Below, one piece after another: positions 1 to 5,137 of a stretch of DNA of 8,181 nt (positions are counted from its first letter, which is position 1; every line of letters starts with the position of its first letter). The DNA comes from an uncultured Clostridia bacterium. Lineage in GTDB: Bacteria; Bacillota; Clostridia; Oscillospirales; Oscillospiraceae. The notes below the pieces were generated by a model. The model was given only the letters and a program-made list of their open reading frames with translations. It did no database searches and was not told where the DNA came from. The translations under genes and the position numbers were made by a program. The stretch is taken from contig CAMWTG010000116.1 of NCBI GenBank assembly GCA_947177115.1, positions 1-8,181 on the forward strand, given 5' to 3'.

Positions 1-57
1 TTTAACCCCACTGCCCCGGTACCGTCCGGCTGTAAGGTCCCGGGCTTGCTGCTTCTG

Positions 58-1707
58 TCAGAGCAAGGGCGCTTTTGTCTCTGATTCCTTGCTGAGATCC
101 AGCCCCCGGATCATCTTCCGCAGAGGCAGGATAGCGGAGGGAGATACGCTCAATTCGTCCAGCCCCATCCGCAGGAAGGTTTCCGTCAGTGTCTGGTCCG
201 CGCCCAGCTCGCCGCAAATGCCTACCCAGCAGCCGTGCCGGTGGCCGGCCTCCACCGCATAGCGGATCATCCGCAGGATGGCGGGATGGTGGGAGTCATA
301 GAACTGATCCAGCTTGGGATTCTGCCTGTCAATAGCCAGGGTGTACTGAGTCAGATCATTGGTACCCAGGGAGAAGAAATCCACCTCCTGGGCCAGCTCC
401 TCCGCCAGCATGACGGCGGCGGGCGTCTCGATCATAATGCCAATCTCCACCTGACCCAGATTGACGCCCTCTTTGGTCAGCTCGGCCCTGCACTCCTCCA
501 GCAGCTCCTTGGCATCCCGAACCTCCCGGACGGAGATGATCATGGGGAACATGATGGACACAGCGCCAAAGGCGCTGGCCCGCAGGATGGCCCGCAGCTG
601 GGTCTTGAAAATTTCCTTCCGGGTCAGACAGATGCGGATGGCCCGGTAGCCCAGAGCGGGGTTCTCCTCCTTGTCCAGGCCGAAGTAGGACGCCTGCTTG
701 TCCGCGCCAATATCCAGGGTGCGGATAATGACCTTCTTGCCCGCCATGGTCTCCACAACACGCTTGTAGATCAGATACTGCTGCTCCTCGGCGGGGAAGT
801 CCTCGGACTCCAGGTAGATAAACTCACTGCGGAAGAGGCCGATGCCCTGGGCATCGTTTTGCAGCACCAGACCCACATCGCTGACATTGCCAATGTTGGC
901 GTATACCTTGATCTCCCTGCCGTCCAGTGTGACATTGGGCTTTTTCTTCAGATTCTGAAGCAGGGCGGCCTGCTTCAGGTCGCTTGTACGCTTCTCCTCC
1001 ATGGCTGTCAGCAGCTCGGCGGCGGGCTCCACATAGACACAGCTGTTATACCCATCGATCACCGCCTGTTTGCCGTCCCAGCTCTCATCAAAGTCCACAC
1101 CGATGAGGGCGGGGATGTTCATGGTCCGGGCCAGGATAGCGGTATGGCTGTTGGAGGAGCCATACCGGGTGATAAAGCCCAGCAGCTTTGATTTGTCCAG
1201 CTGCACCGTCTCGCTGGGGGTCAAGTCATCGGCCACCAGAATGGCGGGCTGATCGTCCTGCATGGCCTCGTCCGCTTGGCCGGTGAGGATGTTCACCACA
1301 CGGCGGGAGATATCCTTCACATCGGTGGCCCGGGCCTGCATATAGGCATCGTCCATGGCGGCAAACATGGCAGAGAAGTTCTCGCCGGCGGTGGAGGCGG
1401 CGTACTCGGCGGTGGCGTTCTGCATCTCGATGACGCCCTTCACCGCGTCCAGATAGTCCTCATCGTCCAGCATCATCTGATGGATCTCAAAGATGGTGGC
1501 ATTGTCCTCACCCACCTCCGCCAGGGCCTTGTCATACAGCTGCCCCAGCTGTTCCTGGGCCTTGACCCGGGCCTCCTCGAAGCGGGCAAGCTCCGCCTCG
1601 GGGGTGAGGGCAGAGGTGACGGAGGTCTCCGTCTCCTCCTTCTTATAAATGCGCAGGGGGCCGATGGCAATGCCGTTTAAAATGGATTTTCCGGTCGCTG
1701 CTTGCAT
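58..1707 (-). CDS. ptsI: PTS enzyme I (phosphoenolpyruvate-protein phosphotransferase)
   Basis: Cytoplasmic enzyme I of the sugar phosphotransferase system. It takes phosphate from PEP onto a histidine and passes it to HPr. The 549 residues are close to the usual 540-575. Visible parts, in order: an N-terminal HPr-binding and swivelling domain with the phospho-His motif GSSNSHTAILAR (His188); a PEP-binding TIM barrel with GLFRSEF (Arg293), IIRTLDIGADK (Arg329), IMIETPAA (Glu427), FFSLGTNDLTQYTLAIDR (about 445-461), and the catalytic cysteine in GICGELG (Cys498). All key residues are present, so it should be active. The motif before the histidine differs mildly from the common GGRTSH form. The ATG at 1707 is preceded by a purine-rich GGAAGGAAGG site. 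The gene lies 21 nt after the ptsH stop, so the two form one operon. The stop is TGA at 60-58; only 57 nt follow before the window edge. Confidence 0.98.
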   Translation of the reverse strand: MQAATGKSILNGIAIGPLRIYKKEETETSVTSALTPEAELARFEEARVKAQEQLGQLYDKALAEVGEDNATIFEIHQMMLDDEDYLDAVKGVIEMQNATAEYAASTAGENFSAMFAAMDDAYMQARATDVKDISRRVVNILTGQADEAMQDDQPAILVADDLTPSETVQLDKSKLLGFITRYGSSNSHTAILARTMNIPALIGVDFDESWDGKQAVIDGYNSCVYVEPAAELLTAMEEKRTSDLKQAALLQNLKKKPNVTLDGREIKVYANIGNVSDVGLVLQNDAQGIGLFRSEFIYLESEDFPAEEQQYLIYKRVVETMAGKKVIIRTLDIGADKQASYFGLDKEENPALGYRAIRICLTRKEIFKTQLRAILRASAFGAVSIMFPMIISVREVRDAKELLEECRAELTKEGVNLGQVEIGIMIETPAAVMLAEELAQEVDFFSLGTNDLTQYTLAIDRQNPKLDQFYDSHHPAILRMIRYAVEAGHRHGCWVGICGELGADQTLTETFLRMGLDELSVSPSAILPLRKMIRGLDLSKESETKAPLL

Positions 1708-1728
1708 CGGGGTTGCCTTCCTTCCGGC

Positions 1729-1989
1729 TTACAGGTTGTCCTTGAAGAACTGCTCCATGGCAGCAATGCTGGCGTCCTCATCGCCGCCCTCGGCGGTCAC
1801 AACAACTGTATCGCCCTGCTTGATGCCCATGCCCATGACGGCTAGCAGCTTGGTAGCGGCGGCGGTCTTGCCGCCTACCTTTTCGATGGCGATGGTGCTG
1901 TCCAGGGCCTTAGCGGCCTTGACCAGCAGGCCGGCGGGACGGGCGTGGATGCCCAGGGCATCCGTAATGACATACTCAAACTTCTTCAT
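1729..1989 (-). CDS. ptsH: HPr phosphocarrier protein
   Basis: Small cytoplasmic phosphocarrier that moves phosphate from enzyme I to sugar-specific EIIA domains. At 86 residues it is normal HPr length. The active site is GIHARPAG with His15 and Arg17. In Bacillus HPr the second functional site is Ser46 in a KSIMGVMSL context, phosphorylated by HPr kinase for CcpA-dependent catabolite repression. Here the equivalent stretch is ATKLLAVMGMGIKQG (residues 45-59); a gap-free alignment after a one-residue insertion puts Lys47 in place of the serine, next to Thr46. The carrier function therefore looks intact, while serine-based regulation of this copy looks absent. It is the first gene of a ptsH-ptsI operon. 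A GAAAGGAT ribosome binding site lies about 9 nt before the ATG. Confidence 0.97.
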   Translation of the reverse strand: MKKFEYVITDALGIHARPAGLLVKAAKALDSTIAIEKVGGKTAAATKLLAVMGMGIKQGDTVVVTAEGGDEDASIAAMEQFFKDNL

Positions 1990-2176
1990 GGTGTTACATC
2001 CTTTCTGTTACATTGCAGAATCAGCCGGGAGCCGCCCGCTGCCGTTGGCAAAAGAAAACGCGCCGCCTAAAAAAAACAAACCAACCCCCCGCCCCAATAT
2101 CCTTTGCAGATCTTTAGGATACGGTCAGAAGAGTTGGCCAAGCCCCAAAACCGGGTAACATCCCAACAGTTATTCC
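1990..2176 (-). promoter_or_regulatory. Long ptsH-ptsI leader, no gene seen
   Basis: About 187 nt of untranslated leader lie between the inferred start site and the ptsH ATG. I see no credible small ORF and no known riboswitch. In transcript order it holds a weak 6-bp stem (AGGATA at 2116-2121 with TATCCT at 2098-2103), a G-rich stretch (complement of 2081-2095), and, 4 nt later, a run of eight T (complement of 2069-2076). The rest of the gap toward the GntR gene (2212-2317) shows no gene; it holds spare -10-like and -35-like hexamers without partners. Confidence 0.4.
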
Positions 2177-2182
2177 TCAGTA

Positions 2183-2211
2183 ATAATACTGTTTCTGTGC
2201 AAAGATGTCAA
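2183..2211 (-). promoter_or_regulatory. Sigma-A promoter of ptsH-ptsI
   Basis: On the minus strand TTGACA (2211-2206) is followed after exactly 17 nt by TATTAT (2188-2183), matching 6/6 and 5/6 of the consensus. It points toward ptsH, and transcription would start near 2176. A second TATAAT on the same strand (2250-2245) lacks a matching -35 box. Confidence 0.75.
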
Positions 2212-2317
2212 GAACGGATTGGCCTGACCAGTTTCATTCTGCATATTATACAATTTTGCGAAGGGATCTTTGACACTTGAACCAATCCTTCCGCCACCCT
2301 CCGGCGCAAGTTCCTTC

Positions 2318-2346
2318 TTGACAAATTGCATTATTTGCATTATAAT
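2318..2346 (+). promoter_or_regulatory. Consensus sigma-A promoter of the GntR operon
   Basis: TTGACA (2318-2323), 17 nt, TATAAT (2341-2346): both hexamers match consensus fully at the ideal spacing. Transcription should start near 2352, leaving a leader of about 20 nt that is almost entirely the AAAGGAGG ribosome binding site (2356-2363). Such a strong promoter in front of a repressor-type gene implies tight repression. Confidence 0.85.
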
Positions 2347-2358
2347 TATTGATGCAAA
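2326..2358 (+). promoter_or_regulatory. Probable GntR operator (repeats across the promoter)
   Basis: TTGCATTA occurs twice, 9 bp apart (2326-2333 and 2335-2342), filling the -35/-10 spacer. TTTGCAT (2334-2340) also forms an inverted repeat with ATGCAAA (2352-2358), with 11 bp between that contain the -10 box. Widely spaced inverted repeats are typical of YtrA-type GntR operators, so autoregulation by the next gene is the natural inference. The palindrome reaches into the ribosome binding site. Confidence 0.6.
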
Positions 2359-2370
2359 GGAGGCGAGGCT

Positions 2371-2742
2371 ATGCTGCTGCGACTGGACTTTTCCAGCGAC
2401 ATACCGATTTACCAGCAAATACGCAACCAGGTGGTGACCGCCATCGCCTCGGGCCAGCTGAAGCCCGGGGAGAAGCTGCCCACCATCCGCGCCCTGGCGG
2501 AGGAGTGCGGCATCAATATGATGACCGCCAGCAAGGCGTATCAGCTGCTCAAAGCAGAGGGGTACATCACCACCGGCCGCCGGGACGGGGCCACGGTGCG
2601 GCTCCCGGACGCCGGACCGGGACCGGAAACCCTCAAAGGACTGCGGCTGCGGATCTGCGAGCTGCGGCTGGCGGGGATGGGAAGAGACGAGATTCTCGCA
2701 CTGTGCGGAAAAATTTTTGACGAGGAGGTGTTGGAGAAATGA
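2371..2742 (+). CDS. GntR-family transcriptional regulator, YtrA type
   Basis: A 123-residue DNA-binding protein with an N-terminal winged helix-turn-helix (about residues 8-78). Diagnostic parts are PIYQQIRNQVVTAIASGQLK, then PGEKLPTIRALAEECGINMMT (recognition region), SKAYQLLKAEGYI, and the wing TGRRDGATV. The short helical tail (about 88-120) has no ligand-binding FadR, HutC or MocR domain; this is the architecture of the YtrA subfamily, small repressors usually encoded with a transporter or membrane protein. The ATG at 2371 has AAAGGAGG 7 nt upstream. Its stop overlaps the next start (ATGA, 2739-2742), so the two genes are translationally coupled. The repeats at 2326-2358 are probably its own operator. 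The signal it senses cannot be told from the sequence. Confidence 0.93.
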   Translation: MLLRLDFSSDIPIYQQIRNQVVTAIASGQLKPGEKLPTIRALAEECGINMMTASKAYQLLKAEGYITTGRRDGATVRLPDAGPGPETLKGLRLRICELRLAGMGRDEILALCGKIFDEEVLEK

Positions 2743-4082
2743 CGCTGTTTTGGAGCATCGTTGCATGGGCGGTTATGCTGCCGGTGCTGCCTATCGTGTA
2801 TTTCACGCAGAAAAACGAATGCAAACCGAAAAAGAATATCATCGCCGGCGTGACCCTGCCCTACGAGGCCCAGCGGGATGAGGAAGTGCTTGCCATGCTG
2901 GAGCGGTATAGGCGGGAGCTGAAGCAAATGTGTTGGGTGATGCTGGCGGTGATGGTCCCCAGCCTTTTTTTCAGGAGCGTTGGCCTGTTCATGATATACT
3001 TCATGCTCTGGATCATCGCGCTGTGCACCGTGTTCGCGGTCCCCTATATCCGGTGCAACAAGTCCCTGCGGCAGCTCAAAGAGAAGCGCGGCTGGCGGCG
3101 GACGGAGGATGTCCCTCAAGTGGTCACGGACCTCAAGGCCGCGGCGGAGGAAATGCGGTGGCTCTCCCCCTGGTGGTTCCTGCCGCCGTTTCTGATCGCT
3201 CTTGTACCCCTGGCCTTTGAGCGGGAGGTCTGGTGGGCATGGACGATATGCGCGGCATTGGTTCCGGCGTTTTACCTCTGCTACCGGCATCTGTACCGGA
3301 ACCGGGCGGAGGTGGTGGACGCCGACAGTCAGCGGACCATGGCCCTCACCCGCATCCGGCGGTACAACTGGGGCAAGGTCTGGCTGGTAACGGCCTGGGC
3401 TACGGGACTGTTTAACGTGCTCCTGTGGCTGACGCTGGACCATGTGTGGCTGTGCATGGGCGTGTGCCTGCTCTACGGCGCGGTGACCGTTGCGGAGGCG
3501 GTGGGCATCGAGTTCCGGGTCCGGCGTTTGCAGGAGAAGCTGACGGCGGACAGCGGGCAGGGGTTCTACGTGGACGAAGACGACCTCTGGATCTGGGGAA
3601 TGCTGTACTACAACCCCAATGACGCCCGCCTGATGGTCAACGCCCGGGTGGGCGTGGGGACCACCGCCAATCTGGCCCGGCGGCCCGCACAGGTCATCAT
3701 GGCGCTGGTCCTGCTCCTGCTGCTGGCCTGCCCGCTGATTGGCGTGTGGATGATGGGCATGGAGCGGGCCCCGGTGAAGCTGGCGGTCACGGAGACGGAG
3801 TTGGTGGGCTCCCACTTCGGCGGGGAATGGGGCGTGGCGCTGGAGGATATCGCGGAGGTCCGGGTCCTGGAAGAGCGTCCCCCGCTCCGCCGGGTAGCCG
3901 GTACGGGCATGGAGAGCGCCCTTACCGGGCAGTTCAACGCGGACGGCTGGGGCCGGGTGACGGTGTGCATCGCTCCCCGGACGGGGCCGTGGCTGCTGGT
4001 GACGGCGGAGGACGGAAAGCTGTTCCTGTTCGGCGCCAGCGAAGAGGGCGCGGTGGAGGAAATTGCCGCAAAACTGACGTAG
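2739..4082 (+). CDS. Multi-pass membrane protein with DUF5808-like segment, GntR partner
   Basis: A 447-residue integral membrane protein of unproven function. Hydrophobic segments lie near residues 4-23, 65-78, 82-104, 146-160, 166-182, 213-233, 236-256 and 319-339, about eight passes. After the first one comes a soluble stretch with GVTLPYEAQRDEEV and a predicted helix (to about 63), as I recall from DUF1648/SdpI-related membrane proteins. Residues 277-312 (DEDDLWIWGMLYYNPNDARL and following VNARVGVG) match the DUF5808 pattern. The last 100 or so residues are soluble and beta-rich, ending in an amphipathic helix, possibly a PH-like fold. No ATPase, protease or transporter motif is seen, so it is not an ABC component. 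The start overlaps the GntR stop. By analogy with YtrA-type and SdpR/SdpI units it may serve in envelope stress or immunity to an antibacterial peptide, but this is inference. Confidence 0.8.
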   Translation: MTLFWSIVAWAVMLPVLPIVYFTQKNECKPKKNIIAGVTLPYEAQRDEEVLAMLERYRRELKQMCWVMLAVMVPSLFFRSVGLFMIYFMLWIIALCTVFAVPYIRCNKSLRQLKEKRGWRRTEDVPQVVTDLKAAAEEMRWLSPWWFLPPFLIALVPLAFEREVWWAWTICAALVPAFYLCYRHLYRNRAEVVDADSQRTMALTRIRRYNWGKVWLVTAWATGLFNVLLWLTLDHVWLCMGVCLLYGAVTVAEAVGIEFRVRRLQEKLTADSGQGFYVDEDDLWIWGMLYYNPNDARLMVNARVGVGTTANLARRPAQVIMALVLLLLLACPLIGVWMMGMERAPVKLAVTETELVGSHFGGEWGVALEDIAEVRVLEERPPLRRVAGTGMESALTGQFNADGWGRVTVCIAPRTGPWLLVTAEDGKLFLFGASEEGAVEEIAAKLT

Positions 4083-4123
4083 AACCCAAGGGGCCCCGGC
4101 CAAAAGCCGGGGCCCCTTGGGTT
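4083..4123 (+). terminator. Strong hairpin after the membrane-protein gene
   Basis: A perfect 18-bp GC-rich stem (4083-4100 with 4106-4123) and loop CAAAA, beginning right after the TAG stop. Only a weak T content follows (GGTAATCATTCATTC), so it may work mainly as a roadblock or mRNA-end stabiliser. It lies between convergent genes and reads as a hairpin in both directions. Confidence 0.75.
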
Positions 4124-4156
4124 GGTAATCATTCATTCAGGAGTATGGCTGTCAAA

Positions 4157-4293
4157 TCGCGGGGAGACACCGCGAGAGGACACAAGTTATTGTTTGGGCT
4201 GAAACCCGTTCTTCCGCGCCGGGCGGCGCGTACAAGCGTTTTCGCGGAGCGAAAACCTTGGGATTGGCCGGATTCTTTGCGGACCCATTCCGG
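4157..4293. repeat. Cluster of four short stem-loops, candidate intergenic repeat
   Basis: Between the convergent genes lie four small inverted repeats in a row: TCGCGG/CCGCGA (4157-4175), CGCGCC/GGCGCG (4215-4230), GTTTTCGC/GCGAAAAC with a 3-nt loop (4238-4256), and CCGGA/TCCGG (4268-4293). The last one touches the stop of the minus-strand gene. No convincing ORF is present. This could be a multi-copy intergenic element, a structured 3' end or a small RNA; one window cannot decide. Confidence 0.35.
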
Positions 4294-4503
4294 TTAAATC
4301 TTAGGAACCTCCGGAACGTGGGCATCGCTCACGTTCTGGGGATGGCAGTACGGCGCGTTGGCGCAGCCCTTGCAGCCGCATCCGCAGCCGCTCTTGCCGG
4401 CTTTTCTGTCTTTGACCATCCGCACAATCACGGCGGCAACAATCAAGACCAGAACCAGCGTTACCACAATATAGCCCATGTGGGAGGAGATATAAGCAAA
4501 CAT
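4294..4503 (-). CDS. FeoB-associated Cys-rich membrane protein
   Basis: A 69-residue single-pass membrane protein. A hydrophobic helix (about residues 10-28) is followed by a basic stretch (RMVKDRKAGK) and a dense cysteine cluster, GCGCGCKGCANAPYC, with Cys40, 42, 44, 47 and 53. This is the layout of the FeoB-associated Cys-rich membrane protein family, commonly encoded beside the ferrous iron transporter FeoB in Firmicutes; its biochemical role is not settled, and metal or redox handling at the membrane is the usual guess. No feoA or feoB lies in this window, and the gene appears to be transcribed alone. An AAAGGAT ribosome binding site lies just upstream of the ATG. The palindromes at 4623-4667 suggest iron control. 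The last codons, beyond the Cys cluster, overlap a 10-bp hairpin (4311-4339). Confidence 0.88.
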   Translation of the reverse strand: MFAYISSHMGYIVVTLVLVLIVAAVIVRMVKDRKAGKSGCGCGCKGCANAPYCHPQNVSDAHVPEVPKI

Positions 4504-4622
4504 AGGAAAGCCATCCTTTCAGAAGAGATGCCCACCGGGTGGGCCCCGGCAGCGCAGGCACGCCGCCGTCATACAGGAGCCCAAAAGAGGGAATGTACAC
4601 CGGATCACACATTCGCGCATCT

Positions 4623-4667
4623 GTTAGCTACAGCTAACTTTCGTATTATAAGTTAGCACAACCTAAC
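4623..4667 (-). promoter_or_regulatory. Two tandem DtxR/IdeR-like palindromes
   Basis: Two copies of GTTAG-N6-CTAAC lie at 4652-4667 and 4623-4638, with centres 29 bp apart. Read on the minus strand, TTAGGTTGTGCTAACTTAT (4666-4648) matches the recalled DtxR/IdeR iron-box consensus TTAGGTTAGSCTAACCTAA at 15 of 19 positions; the second copy matches about 12. They overlap the likely promoter of the FeoB-associated gene, where an iron-loaded repressor would block transcription. This is not the Fur-box pattern. Confidence 0.65.
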
Positions 4668-4678
4668 CATTTTGTCAA
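4645..4678 (-). promoter_or_regulatory. Promoter of the FeoB-associated gene
   Basis: On the minus strand TTGACA (4678-4673) is followed by TAACTT (4655-4650) at 17 nt and by a perfect TATAAT (4650-4645) at 22 nt. Which -10 box is used is unclear: the better hexamer has poor spacing. Either way, the start site falls near the palindromes, about 135-145 nt before the ATG. Confidence 0.55.
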
Positions 4679-4887
4679 GGAAATTTTTAAAGTTTTTCGG
4701 ATTTGTAAAAAGTGACAAAAATTAGAGCAGCACGAAACTTTTCTGCACTGCCCGTCTCATACTTTTTCTTGAAAGAAACAGTATCAAAAAGAACTTTGAC
4801 CTCGGGACTAGGACCGCTGCTATCCCAAAATTTCCGCCCGGTAACGGCGCTGCTTTTCTAATCGAGGAATAGTATCAGATGCTGCAA
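4679..4887. other. AT-rich intergenic region with an imperfect hairpin, no gene
   Basis: No ORF with a credible ribosome binding site is visible between the iron-box promoter and the hairpin after the DUF4177 gene. The left half is notably AT-rich. An inverted repeat of 12-nt arms with one mismatch lies at 4759-4784 (core TTTCTT-GA-AAGAAA), followed by CAAAAAGAACTTTG. It looks like a mobile intergenic repeat or a decayed regulatory stem, but nothing here proves either. Confidence 0.35.
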
Positions 4888-4917
4888 ATGGGCCCCCAGC
4901 GGAAACCGGGGGCCCAT
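4888..4917 (-). terminator. Terminator hairpin of the metG operon
   Basis: A perfect 10-bp stem, ATGGGCCCCC (4888-4897) with GGGGGCCCAT (4908-4917), plus a small inner GG/CC pairing in the loop. It lies 7 nt past the stop of the DUF4177 gene. On the minus strand only three T follow, so it is GC-strong but U-poor, like the hairpin at 4083-4123. Confidence 0.65.
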
Positions 4918-4924
4918 CTATTCG

Positions 4925-5122
4925 TTATTCGCGGATCTCCCGCTCAAAAATCAGATCCATGGATTTGATCCCGCCGTTACCGGTGAAGCTCAGGGGCACA
5001 TAGCCCACATACCGCCAGCCGTCCCGGGCCTCTCGGTCAATCACTTCCCGGTGGGCCCCCGAACCGTTGTCGATCCAGAAACCGCCGCCGGTGTAGAGTT
5101 CGATATACTGATACTCGTACAT
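4925..5122 (-). CDS. DUF4177 family protein
   Basis: A 65-residue soluble protein that fits DUF4177: it opens with MYEYQYIELYTGGGF, has a central helix ending in the conserved DGWRYVGYVPL, and closes with the strand MDLIFERE. Function of the family is unknown. It follows metG by 15 nt, and its AAAGGAGG ribosome binding site overlaps the metG TAA stop (5138-5140), so it is in the metG operon and probably translated by reinitiating ribosomes. A hairpin closes the unit just after its stop. No signal peptide, cysteine or catalytic motif is seen. Confidence 0.8.
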   Translation of the reverse strand: MYEYQYIELYTGGGFWIDNGSGAHREVIDREARDGWRYVGYVPLSFTGNGGIKSMDLIFEREIRE

Positions 5123-5137
5123 GAGCCAGCGCCTCCT

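Noticed and set aside
14..45. Imperfect stem (CCCCGGTACC with GGTCCCGGGC) after ptsI, possible terminator
   Set aside because: Interrupted by a mismatch, a 12-nt loop and no T run; too weak to call, and the window ends shortly after.
235..1191. Long plus-strand open frame opposite ptsI
   Set aside because: It is the antisense of a fully conserved enzyme I, has low-complexity His/Leu/Gly-rich translation and no ribosome binding site.
2270..2298. Second plus-strand TTGACA (2270-2275) as a promoter
   Set aside because: No -10-like hexamer at 16-18 nt; the sequence there is GC-rich CCGCCACCC.
2541..4136. Long minus-strand open frame opposite the GntR and membrane-protein genes
   Set aside because: Spans two coupled genes on the other strand, reads as Pro/Arg/His-rich shadow sequence, and runs into the terminator hairpin.
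4301..4612. Minus-strand open frame overlapping the FeoB-associated gene and its leader
   Set aside because: Out of frame with the recognised Cys-rich protein and without a ribosome binding site; the translation has no family character.
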